A stretch of 64,000 nt of DNA from NCBI GenBank assembly GCA_044445605.1, contig JBIOEA010000002.1, forward strand, positions 1 through 64,000. The letters run 5' to 3'. The DNA comes from CAWKDC01 sp044445605 (GTDB lineage: Bacteria; Pseudomonadota; Gammaproteobacteria; JABCZS01). The notes under the pieces are model-generated. The model had not been told where the DNA came from and ran no database searches. It worked only from the letters and a program-made list of their open reading frames with translations. The position numbers and the translations under genes are program-made. This document shows positions 36,618 to 45,091 of this stretch, in pieces (within the stretch, counting starts at the first letter, position 1; each line of letters starts with the position of its first letter).

Positions 36618-37032
36618 AGATCTCCTCTTTATATCAAACTCAACCCCAAATCTTTAGCCGCATGATTTAATTTTTTGTCTATTACTTCCTGCCCTCTTCC
36701 ATCGCATCACGCGTCGAACCTTCGCTTCCCCAGCTGGCACCTTCAAACGACAATAAAGCGAGTGTCGGTGCCAATGCGGGGTTGTTCTTTTTGTGCCGGG
36801 ACAAATCTTGTCTGGCGAGCCTCCGATGCTGGAGCTTGCCTCTGAATTCCGCGTGAGCCCAACCCCAATGCCAGCTACCTAATGGCATCGATAAGAATGA
36901 CACCGTGTTGGCAAACCAGACACGAGCGTTAAATAGAGTGCAGCGCAGGGCAATCTCATTACGATCGCGAAGAAAAACCCCCGCCTCGGAATACTCGGCT
37001 TCCCCCTTTAAAAGGGGGAGGAAGAATAGGAG
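36618..37032. other. Gene-poor stretch
   Basis: About 340 bases without a convincing gene, then a repeat element (36964-37022). The only frame of note (36682-36903, minus) has low-complexity, Arg/Ser-rich sequence and no ribosome binding site; I treat it as non-coding or a relic. Confidence 0.5.
36964..37022. repeat. Palindromic repeat, CTCGG version
   Basis: GATCGCGAAGAAAAACCCCC, GCCTCGGAATACTCGGC, then TTCCCCCTTTAAAAGGGGGAGG. It lies just past the stop of the L,D-transpeptidase. Confidence 0.8.
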
Positions 37033-37692
37033 CTACCCAAACAACCGGCTGAACCAGCTTCTCTTGGGCGAATATACGTATATCACGCTGCCGTCTTGGA
37101 TCGTATTGATAAGTTGGCGGTTCACCCGGTCGCTCACCACAAAGCATCCATGACTGCGGCCAGCCTTACCATTGCGCTCAATATACTCTTCACGGACATA
37201 ATCACCGCCATGGACCACAATGCCGCGCTCTTTAGCCAAATCGTTCACGTCCTCTTCCAGGCCTTCCACCCGTAAGGAATACCCATTCTTGCCGTAATAA
37301 GGCTTCTGCGTCACAAATACACCCACGCTAGACTGATGGCTCTCAGGCTTATTAGAGAAATTATTCGCGTAAATGTCCCCGCTGCCGCTGCCATGAGATA
37401 CGTATTCTTCGTACAGGACCTTCTTATGCTTAATGTCCACAACCCATAATCGAGGCTCGTATGACGGCTTACCGTAGTCCACAATCGTTAATAGGTTGCT
37501 GCGCGCTAACCCGTCCTCGTGGGCGTCTTCATAGGCCGCTAAGGCCTTCTTTAAGACGGACTTATCAAGCGTCTCCGCCTGCCGCATGACCGCCTGGATA
37601 ATGTGCTCTTGGTTCTCTTCAGGCATACTGATCCCGACCACTGGAGCCATGGCCAACGTCATATTTAATAACAAGATACCCATTTTTAGCAT
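37033..37692 (-). CDS. L,D-transpeptidase catalytic domain protein (YkuD_2)
   Basis: A 219-residue exported protein of the murein L,D-transpeptidase catalytic-domain family (YkuD_2, PF13645). A signal peptide occupies about residues 1-22 (MLKMGILLLNMTLAMAPVVG). The catalytic part has VVHGGDYV and the cysteine motif RSHGCFVVSD, the expected His and Cys residues. Relatives act on peptidoglycan in the periplasm; the exact reaction of this subfamily is not well defined. Its ATG is 7 bases after the nuoN stop, with GAGG inside the nuoN end, so it is the last gene of the complex I transcript. Confidence 0.82.
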   Translation of the reverse strand: MLKMGILLLNMTLAMAPVVGISMPEENQEHIIQAVMRQAETLDKSVLKKALAAYEDAHEDGLARSNLLTIVDYGKPSYEPRLWVVDIKHKKVLYEEYVSHGSGSGDIYANNFSNKPESHQSSVGVFVTQKPYYGKNGYSLRVEGLEEDVNDLAKERGIVVHGGDYVREEYIERNGKAGRSHGCFVVSDRVNRQLINTIQDGSVIYVYSPKRSWFSRLFG

Positions 37693-37699
37693 GATGACC

Positions 37700-39106
37700 T
37701 CACATCACGGATACACATAATCCCATTAGTAACCCCGGCGTTAATCCTAATAACCACGTTGCCATGGCGTTTATACTCAACAAGACACTTGCGGGCCGGG
37801 ATATCGTAAAGGGCCCTTCTACTGCATCCTCAAAGTATACCACTTTAATAATCTTTAAATAATAGTATGCACCCACAACAGACATTAATAAACCAAGTAC
37901 GGCAACTAACACCGCCCCCTCATTGACCAGGGCCATCAGCACCGAAAGCTTGGCATAGAAGCCAATCGTTGGGGGTACCCCTGCCAGGGAAAAGAAAATC
38001 AGCAATAAAAGAAAAGCAATCCAAGGATTGCGCTTGTTCAAGCCTTTCAATGAATCGATCGTTTCAATTTCAACGCCTGCATTCGACAATATCACGAGAA
38101 CACCAAACGCTGCGGCCGTCATTAAAACATAAGCGAACACATAATACAGCGCAGATGCAAACGCCCCGGCATACACAGCTAAGAAAATAAAGCCTACGTG
38201 CGCAATCGCCGAATAACCTAACAACCGCTTGATGTTCTTTTGCACCAGCGCTGTCACGTTACCTATGATCAGCGACAACACCGCCATCACAAACATGAAC
38301 CCTTCCCACTCAAATGCAACATGGCCAAACAAATCAGACAACAACCGGACCAACATGCCAAAAGCTGCAATCTTCGGCGCACATGCAATAAACAACACCA
38401 CCGGCTGAGCGGCACCTTGATAAACGTCTGGCAACCATAAATGGAAAGGTACTGCGCCAAACTTGAATGCGATCCCGACCACAATGAATACCAATCCAAT
38501 CAAGAGCAATGTTTGCGACGTCCCGGCGGGGTCCACCGTCATGGCCACCAAATCAATGGACCCGGTGCTGCCGTAAACCAACGACATCCCGAATAACAAC
38601 ATGCCAGAGGCCAACGCGCCCATCACAAAGTATTTCATCGCCGCTTCAGAACCAAATTCGCGCGAGGGCACAATCGCAACCATGGCATAAAGCGGTAACG
38701 ATAATAATTCCAATCCCAAATATAAGGACAACATCGTGCTGGAAGATACCATCACGCACATCCCCATCACCGAAAACAGCCCCAATAAATAGTACTCAGA
38801 CGCGCGACGCTTGTCACTGTTAAAATAACTCTTGGCATAGGCAAAAACAAAGATGACAGTGACAAAGATACCGAGCTTCAACAACGTCGTGAAGGTGCTG
38901 GCCACCACGTGCCCACTCCAAAACAATCCACTGATACCCCAGGTTTTCAACGCCACGGCGGCGGCCGCCACCAAGGTCGCTTGTGACAGCATATACGTTA
39001 CTTGCGCTTCTTGATGCTTTGGCCAAAATAAATGCGCAAACATCACCACGCATGACATCGTCAATAGGATCAACTCAGGCATGATCGCCCACATATTCGT
39101 GTTCAT
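37700..39106 (-). CDS. nuoN: NADH-quinone oxidoreductase subunit N
   Basis: A 468-residue membrane subunit of complex I, one of three antiporter-like proton-pumping subunits. Many hydrophobic helices are seen; the conserved glutamate in helix 5 (LGLELLSLPLYAMVA) and the discontinuous helix region FKFGAVPFHLWLPDVYQGA are present. YSAIAHVGF and SLAGVPPTIGF are typical. Length is near E. coli NuoN (485). It directly follows nuoM. Confidence 0.95.
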   Translation of the reverse strand: MNTNMWAIMPELILLTMSCVVMFAHLFWPKHQEAQVTYMLSQATLVAAAAVALKTWGISGLFWSGHVVASTFTTLLKLGIFVTVIFVFAYAKSYFNSDKRRASEYYLLGLFSVMGMCVMVSSSTMLSLYLGLELLSLPLYAMVAIVPSREFGSEAAMKYFVMGALASGMLLFGMSLVYGSTGSIDLVAMTVDPAGTSQTLLLIGLVFIVVGIAFKFGAVPFHLWLPDVYQGAAQPVVLFIACAPKIAAFGMLVRLLSDLFGHVAFEWEGFMFVMAVLSLIIGNVTALVQKNIKRLLGYSAIAHVGFIFLAVYAGAFASALYYVFAYVLMTAAAFGVLVILSNAGVEIETIDSLKGLNKRNPWIAFLLLLIFFSLAGVPPTIGFYAKLSVLMALVNEGAVLVAVLGLLMSVVGAYYYLKIIKVVYFEDAVEGPFTISRPASVLLSINAMATWLLGLTPGLLMGLCVSVM

Positions 39107-40636
39107 TTAAAAACCTCCCGTTGGCGTTAACCCTAAAGATAGGATGTGCGCTAATTGTGCCAATGATGCATTCATCATGTTCAATAAAGGCGCTGGCCAG
39201 ATACCCAGAATAATCACGCCGATGGCGAGCACCGCTAAATACGCTGTTTCACGCGGACAAATGTCTTTTAATTCGCGGACACCTTGATGGACAACTTCGC
39301 CATAAAATACGCGACGTATCATCCATAACGTGTAGGCTGGCGACAGCAATAATGTCAGCCCGGCTAAGAATGCCACGAGAATGCTTAATTTAAAGCTGGC
39401 AAGAATGACCAGGAATTCACCAATGAAACCGGAAGTGCCTGGCAAGCCTACGTTTGCCATCGCAAAAGCCACCGTCAGACCAGTGAAGACCGGCATGACG
39501 TTCGCCACACCACCATAATCTTTAATGTTGCGACTATGTAATCGATCGTACAACACGCCCACACATAAGAAGAGTGCGCTGGAAATCAACCCGTGCGATA
39601 CCATTTGTACCATCGCACCTTCCAAGCCCATGTTCGCGTGAACCAGATCACCGGCAATAATCAATGGCGCTGCCATGAATATCCCCAAGGTTGCAAAACC
39701 CATATGAGCAATCGATGAGTAAGCAATCAGCTTTTTCATGTCGCTTTGTACCAGTGCCACAAAACCAACGTACACGACGGCAATCAAGGACAACACGATC
39801 ATCGGTTGTGAAAACACGAGCGTGGCTTCCGGTGCGATCGGCAAGCTGAAACGCAAAAACCCGTATCCGCCTAGCTTCAACATGATCGCCGCCAAGATCA
39901 CGGAACCCCCTGTCGGAGCTTCAACGTGCGCATCGGGCAACCAGGTATGCACAGGGAACATCGGGATCTTCACCGCAAACGCTGCCAAGAATGCCAAAAA
40001 GACCCAGAACTGCGCACGGTCAGACAGATTCAACGTGTAGAAATCCATGATCGTGAAGCTGCCACCGGCCTCGTTATATAAGAAAATCAACGCGACCAAC
40101 ATGAAAATCGAGCCCAAGAAGGTATACAAGAAAAATTTAATCGTTGCATACACACGGCGTGGGCCACCCCAAATACCGATGATCAAGAACATCGGAATCA
40201 ACAACGCTTCCCAAAATACGTAAAACAACATCGCGTCCGTTGCTAAAAATGCACCGGTCATCAAGCCTTGTAAGATTAAAAAGGCACTGTAATAGTGTGC
40301 AACGCGTGTCTCGATGACCTTCCAAGCAGCCACAACCACAATCACCGTACAAAACGCAGATAAGATCACCAAAGGCAATGCAATCCCATCCACGCCCAAG
40401 GCATACATCATGTGAAATGATCTGACCCACGGCTCAAATTCTTGCAATTGCAATGCCGCACTTGATGCATCATATAAGCATCCAATCACACACGTGATGC
40501 CGAACGTGATGACGCTCATCACCAACGCAGCCCATTTCACGGGGGTCGCACATTTATCGCGCCCGAACGCTAATAGAAACAGCCCACCCACAATAGGGAC
40601 CCAAATTGACAGACTCAACCATGGCAACAAAGACAT
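39107..40636 (-). CDS. nuoM: NADH-quinone oxidoreductase subunit M
   Basis: A 509-residue antiporter-like membrane subunit of complex I. FYVFWEALLIPMFLIIGIWGG holds the conserved helix-5 glutamate; VKIPMFPVHTWLPDAHVEAPT and IAYSSIAHMGF are the hallmark stretches of the proton channel. Length equals E. coli NuoM (509). It starts 12 bases after the nuoL stop and its stop abuts nuoN. Confidence 0.96.
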   Translation of the reverse strand: MSLLPWLSLSIWVPIVGGLFLLAFGRDKCATPVKWAALVMSVITFGITCVIGCLYDASSAALQLQEFEPWVRSFHMMYALGVDGIALPLVILSAFCTVIVVVAAWKVIETRVAHYYSAFLILQGLMTGAFLATDAMLFYVFWEALLIPMFLIIGIWGGPRRVYATIKFFLYTFLGSIFMLVALIFLYNEAGGSFTIMDFYTLNLSDRAQFWVFLAFLAAFAVKIPMFPVHTWLPDAHVEAPTGGSVILAAIMLKLGGYGFLRFSLPIAPEATLVFSQPMIVLSLIAVVYVGFVALVQSDMKKLIAYSSIAHMGFATLGIFMAAPLIIAGDLVHANMGLEGAMVQMVSHGLISSALFLCVGVLYDRLHSRNIKDYGGVANVMPVFTGLTVAFAMANVGLPGTSGFIGEFLVILASFKLSILVAFLAGLTLLLSPAYTLWMIRRVFYGEVVHQGVRELKDICPRETAYLAVLAIGVIILGIWPAPLLNMMNASLAQLAHILSLGLTPTGGF

Positions 40637-40648
40637 GTATATACCTCA

Positions 40649-42616
40649 TCAAAAGAAACGGTAAGACACCCAGGTGATCAACACGAGAACACCAATGAGT
40701 AAAATAAACGCGTACTGATTCAATAACCCCGATTGCAAGTACCGTAAACGGCTGCCAATACGCATCACTAAATGCGCACTGCCATTCACCATGCCTTCAT
40801 CGATAACTTTTACGTCACCATATTTCCAGAAGGCTTCACCCACTTCACGTGAACCCTTGGCAAAGAACCAATCATTAAACGCATCGAATCCATACTTATT
40901 CACCAGTATTGCGTAAATCCAGGAGAAGCGATGTGCGAACCACGCAGGAACGGCGGGAAGCTTTTCATACAGTAGATACGCTACAGCAATACCTGAGATT
41001 GCAATCCAAAACGGCAATGTCATCGGGGCATGGAATGCGAATGACCAGGCGCCATGAAAATGGTGCGCGAGTTCCGCCAAGACATCATGCGCAGGCATCA
41101 CGTGGATGCTGTTCTCAAAAAATCCGTTGCTATTGAACAACAGGTTCTCAGCAAAAATACCGCCAATCAATACGGATGGAATGGCTAACAAAATCAACGG
41201 AACTGTCACCACCTTGGGCGATTCATGTACATGTTCTGCTGTGTGATGGTCCATTCTCGGTTTCGTATGGAATACCAAGAACAGTAAACGAAATGAGTAT
41301 AACGCTGTCACGAATACGCCCATCAAAACAGCCCATTTGGCATACGTCGCGCCAGGAATCGTTGCCAATGACACCGCTTCAATGATCACGTCTTTAGAAT
41401 AGAAACCGGAAAACGGTGGAATCCCTGCCAATGCCAACGAACCCAAGACCATCGTCACATAGGTGATCGGCATCTTGCGCCATAATCCGCCCATCTTGCG
41501 AATGTCTTGTTCATGGTGCATGGCAATAATCACCGAACCAGCTCCCAAGAACAATAAGGCTTTGAAGAACGCGTGCGTCATTAAATGGAATACGCCGGCT
41601 GCGTAGGCAGAGGCGCCCAGTGCCACGACCATGTAACCCAATTGAGAAAGCGTTGAGTAAGCAATGATCCGTTTGATATCGTTTTGCACGAGACCCAAGA
41701 AACCCATGAACAATGCCGTGGTTGCGCCAATCACCAATATAAAAGACCGTGCGACGTCGCTCATTTCAAATATCGGTGCCAAACGCGATACCATGAAAAT
41801 ACCCGCGGTCACCATGGTGGCAGCATGGATCAATGCGGAAATAGGTGTCGGGCCTTCCATCGAATCAGGCAGCCAAACATGCAATGGCACTTGCGCAGAC
41901 TTACCCATCGCACCAATAAATAGCATGATGCCAATAAAGGTAACGAGAGGGACGCTATAAGACCCAAGATGCATCATTTTACCTTCCAGCAAGTGCAACT
42001 TGCCGAATATTTCCATGTAGTTAAGCGTGCCAAACACAGCGAAAAGGCCTGCTATACCGAGTAGAAACCCTAAATCGCCCACGCGGTTCACGAGAAATGC
42101 TTTCATGTTCGCATAGACGGCTGTCGGTTTCTTGAACCAGAACCCGATCAATAAATAAGACACTAGACCTACCGCTTCCCATCCGAAAAATAATTGCAAT
42201 AAATTATCGGACATCACCAATGTCAACATGGCGAACGTAAATAGGGAAATATAAGAGAAAAACCGCTGGTAGCCTGGGTCATCGTGCATGTACCCAATCG
42301 TGTAGATATGAACCATTAACGACACGAACGTCACGACGTTCATCATCATCAAACTTAACCCATCAATTTGGAAACCGATGTGTATCGATACACCCGCGAC
42401 GTTACCCCACTCATAGAGGTGATAAATGAACACGGTCGGCGTGGGCTCGCTTAAATACATGAACAATGCGGCAAGACTGCATACGAAGGATATCCCAACG
42501 CCCAGGGTTGTCACCCAATGTGCTGCATCACGGCTGATCTTACGAACACCCAGCCCCGTTATCATGGCGCCCGCTAAGGGAAACAACACCACACAAAGAC
42601 ATAAAAGCTTTAGCAT
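40649..42616 (-). CDS. nuoL: NADH-quinone oxidoreductase subunit L
   Basis: A 655-residue distal proton-pumping subunit of complex I. FFGWEAVGLVSYLLIGFW holds the helix-5 glutamate, GKSAQVPLHVWLPDSMEGPTP the discontinuous helix, and AYSTLSQLGYM the next conserved region. The long C-terminal part carries the lateral helix (about residues 540-640) that braces the other subunits. Length is near E. coli (613) and typical of longer forms. Confidence 0.96.
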   Translation of the reverse strand: MLKLLCLCVVLFPLAGAMITGLGVRKISRDAAHWVTTLGVGISFVCSLAALFMYLSEPTPTVFIYHLYEWGNVAGVSIHIGFQIDGLSLMMMNVVTFVSLMVHIYTIGYMHDDPGYQRFFSYISLFTFAMLTLVMSDNLLQLFFGWEAVGLVSYLLIGFWFKKPTAVYANMKAFLVNRVGDLGFLLGIAGLFAVFGTLNYMEIFGKLHLLEGKMMHLGSYSVPLVTFIGIMLFIGAMGKSAQVPLHVWLPDSMEGPTPISALIHAATMVTAGIFMVSRLAPIFEMSDVARSFILVIGATTALFMGFLGLVQNDIKRIIAYSTLSQLGYMVVALGASAYAAGVFHLMTHAFFKALLFLGAGSVIIAMHHEQDIRKMGGLWRKMPITYVTMVLGSLALAGIPPFSGFYSKDVIIEAVSLATIPGATYAKWAVLMGVFVTALYSFRLLFLVFHTKPRMDHHTAEHVHESPKVVTVPLILLAIPSVLIGGIFAENLLFNSNGFFENSIHVMPAHDVLAELAHHFHGAWSFAFHAPMTLPFWIAISGIAVAYLLYEKLPAVPAWFAHRFSWIYAILVNKYGFDAFNDWFFAKGSREVGEAFWKYGDVKVIDEGMVNGSAHLVMRIGSRLRYLQSGLLNQYAFILLIGVLVLITWVSYRFF

Positions 42617-42619
42617 GCC

Positions 42620-42925
42620 CTACCCCTTTAACTGATTTAAGGCTTCAACATCGATGGTGCGTCTTTGTCTGAAGAGCACAACCAATATCGCTAACCCAAT
42701 GGCGGCTTCAGCAGCAGCCACAGTGAGAATGAAAAATACAAATACTTCGCCCGTGGTTTGATTCAAAAACCGCGAGAAAGCCACAAAATTGGTGTTCACT
42801 GCCAATAACATCAGCTCAATGCACATCAATAAATGGATCAAGCTCTTACGGTTAATCGCAATCCCAAAGGCTGCAATGCCGAATAAGAGGCTGGAGATGA
42901 TTAGATAGTCATGAATGCTCAGCAT
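42620..42925 (-). CDS. nuoK: NADH-quinone oxidoreductase subunit K
   Basis: A 101-residue three-helix membrane subunit of complex I. The two conserved membrane glutamates are present in CIELMLLAVN and AAAEAAIGLAI. Length equals E. coli NuoK (100). Its ATG overlaps the nuoJ stop by one base (TAATG). Confidence 0.96.
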   Translation of the reverse strand: MLSIHDYLIISSLLFGIAAFGIAINRKSLIHLLMCIELMLLAVNTNFVAFSRFLNQTTGEVFVFFILTVAAAEAAIGLAILVVLFRQRRTIDVEALNQLKG

Positions 42926-43554
42926 TATTTCACCTCAGTCAACGCCGAATCAGGCGTGATGTCTTTTAATAGCGTCAATCTGTCGGAACCCTTCGTCTTG
43001 ATTTGTTCCTCAATGTTTTGGCTCTTACGCTGACGTGGGCCGCGTGCCGTTAAACCAATCGCTGCAATGATCGCGACGGTCAAAATCAGACCAGCCACTT
43101 CAAAGGGAAACAGATAGTCTGTGTACAATGACGTACCCAGCGCCGCAATATTACTGTAATTGATGGGCATGATGGGCAGAATGTCGAGCTTTGCCATCAA
43201 CGCATCTTTACCAAACAACCAAATGATCTGCCCCATCAAACATACAGCCAATAAAATACCGATCGGCAAGTAACGTGCAAAACCTTCTGTAAAAGGCGCA
43301 ACGTTCATGTTCAACATCATCACGACGAACAAGAACAAGACCATTACCGCTCCAACATACACCAAAATCAGTGTCAAGGCTAAGAATTCGGATTGCAATA
43401 ACATCCACAAACCTGCCATCGAAACGAAGGTCAGTACAAGCGATAATACAGCGCGAACAGGGTTACGTGAGAACACAACCATCCCCGCACCAAATAATGC
43501 CACCGCAGAGAATGCGTAAAACATTAGCTTGATAAAATCTATCTTAATATCCAT
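42925..43554 (-). CDS. nuoJ: NADH-quinone oxidoreductase subunit J
   Basis: A 209-residue membrane subunit of complex I. The N-terminal two-thirds has five hydrophobic helices, with the conserved ILVYVGAVMVLFLFVVMML in helix 3 that takes part in coupling. The C-terminal 45 residues are polar. I start at the ATG at 43554, with GAGG six bases upstream; a GTG precedes it. Confidence 0.94.
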   Translation of the reverse strand: MDIKIDFIKLMFYAFSAVALFGAGMVVFSRNPVRAVLSLVLTFVSMAGLWMLLQSEFLALTLILVYVGAVMVLFLFVVMMLNMNVAPFTEGFARYLPIGILLAVCLMGQIIWLFGKDALMAKLDILPIMPINYSNIAALGTSLYTDYLFPFEVAGLILTVAIIAAIGLTARGPRQRKSQNIEEQIKTKGSDRLTLLKDITPDSALTEVK

Positions 43555-43566
43555 CACTCACCTCGA

Positions 43567-44055
43567 TTAGCGGTACGGCGCATCTTGTGCCCTGTCGGCA
43601 GCCAATTGCTTTTCGTATTTATCACCCATAGCCAACAATTGTGGCTTGGTCATGATTGACTCTGCACGGCTCTCAAATGCATATTCAGAAATATTTGTTT
43701 CAACAATCGAATCTACGGGGCACGATTCTTCGCAGAACCCGCAGTAAATGCATTTGAATAAATCAATGTCATAACGTGTCGTACGGCGTGTACCATCTTC
43801 GCGAGGCGCCGAATCAATCGTGATCGCCAATGCGGGGCAAACAGCTTCGCACAATTTGCAGGCGATACAACGTTCTTCACCATTAGGATAACGACGCAAT
43901 GCGTGCAAACCACGAAAGCGCGGCGACTTCGGTGTTTTTTGCTCGGGATACATCAACGTGAGCTTACGGCTGAATAAATGCCGACCAGTCACACGCAAGC
44001 CTTGCAGCAGCTCCCAAAGTAAAAACGTTTTGAAAAAATGTTTTATGTGTTCCAT
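43567..44055 (-). CDS. nuoI: NADH-quinone oxidoreductase subunit I
   Basis: A 162-residue iron-sulfur subunit of complex I, holding clusters N6a and N6b that pass electrons toward NuoB. Two complete 4Fe-4S motifs are seen: CIACKLCEAVCP and CIYCGFCEESCP. FRGLHALRRYPNGEERC leads into the first. I use the ATG at 44055 (MEHIKHF), with GAGGG at its ribosome binding site inside the nuoH end, in place of a TTG at 44070. Confidence 0.95.
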   Translation of the reverse strand: MEHIKHFFKTFLLWELLQGLRVTGRHLFSRKLTLMYPEQKTPKSPRFRGLHALRRYPNGEERCIACKLCEAVCPALAITIDSAPREDGTRRTTRYDIDLFKCIYCGFCEESCPVDSIVETNISEYAFESRAESIMTKPQLLAMGDKYEKQLAADRAQDAPYR

Positions 44056-44062
44056 ATCACCC

Positions 44063-45091
44063 TCAAGCAAACCATGGCGGCAGTTTCATCGTGATCATCA
44101 CGGCCAAGACAACAATCCAAACGAGTGTAACAGGAATGAATATCTTCCAGCCCAAACGCATGAGTTGATCGTATCTAAACCGTGGGAATGTCGCGCGGAA
44201 CCACAAATACAAGAATAAGAAAATACTTGTTTTGGCTAACAACCAGAAAATACCCGGTATCCATGCCGTTGCCGTGGATAATACAGGAATACCGTCAAAC
44301 GGTGAATGCCAACCACCCAAATAGAATATCGCGGCCAACACAGCCATCAAAATCATGTTCGCGTATTCTGCTAAGAAGAATACCGCAAACGCCATCCCCG
44401 AGTATTCAACATGGAACCCCGCCACAATTTCTGATTCACCTTCCGCTAAGTCAAAGGGCGCGCGGTTGGTTTCTGCCACCGCTGCAATCCAATGGACTAC
44501 AAACAATGGGAACAAGGGAATAAAGAACCAATGCCATAATCCACCCGATTGCGCATTCACAATCTCAGTGAGATTCAATGAGCCTGCGGCCATCAAAACA
44601 CCGACCAAGGCAAACCCCATCGCAATTTCATATGAAATGATTTGTGCCGCAGAACGCAATGCGCCTAATAACGCATATTTGGAATTGGATGCCCAACCGG
44701 CGATCACAATGCCATACACGCCCAGAGACGTCATGGCTAATATATAGAGTACGCCTGCGTTGACGTTCGCCAACACGGCATTGCCTTGAAACGGCACCAC
44801 CGCCCAAGCAGCCAGTGACGAAGCCATCGTGATCATCGGGGCGATCAAGAATAAAAACCAGTTTGCTTTCGTAGGAAGAATGACTTCCTTCAGAAATAAC
44901 TTGATACCGTCAGCAATCGGTTGCAATAATCCCAAAGGACCGACACGATTAGGACCGACACGATCTTGCATGTAACCAATGATCTTACGCTCCGCATACA
45001 TTAAATATGCCACGCCCAAAATAACAGGCAGTACGATACATGCTGATTTCACCACGATCCAGAAAAGTGTTATCAATAATTCCATGCTCAT
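44063..45091 (-). CDS. nuoH: NADH-quinone oxidoreductase subunit H
   Basis: A 342-residue membrane subunit of complex I that forms much of the quinone chamber. The opening YAERKIIGYMQDRVGPNRVGP is the family hallmark, followed by LQPIADGIKLFLKE. The loop ETNRAPFDLAEGESEIVAGFHVEYSG is complete, and RATFPRFRYDQLMRLGWK ends the conserved part. Length is near E. coli (325). It overlaps nuoG by four bases. Confidence 0.96.
   Translation of the reverse strand: MSMELLITLFWIVVKSACIVLPVILGVAYLMYAERKIIGYMQDRVGPNRVGPLGLLQPIADGIKLFLKEVILPTKANWFLFLIAPMITMASSLAAWAVVPFQGNAVLANVNAGVLYILAMTSLGVYGIVIAGWASNSKYALLGALRSAAQIISYEIAMGFALVGVLMAAGSLNLTEIVNAQSGGLWHWFFIPLFPLFVVHWIAAVAETNRAPFDLAEGESEIVAGFHVEYSGMAFAVFFLAEYANMILMAVLAAIFYLGGWHSPFDGIPVLSTATAWIPGIFWLLAKTSIFLFLYLWFRATFPRFRYDQLMRLGWKIFIPVTLVWIVVLAVMITMKLPPWFA

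Noticed and set aside
36682..36903. 73-codon frame on the minus strand
   Set aside because: Low-complexity Arg/Ser/Gly-rich product, no ribosome binding site and no family; it lies in a gene-poor stretch near repeats.
36964..37022. Repeat as a plain terminator for the nuo operon
   Set aside because: The palindrome could stop transcription, but the same sequence occurs inside genes and operons, so it is better described as a repeat.
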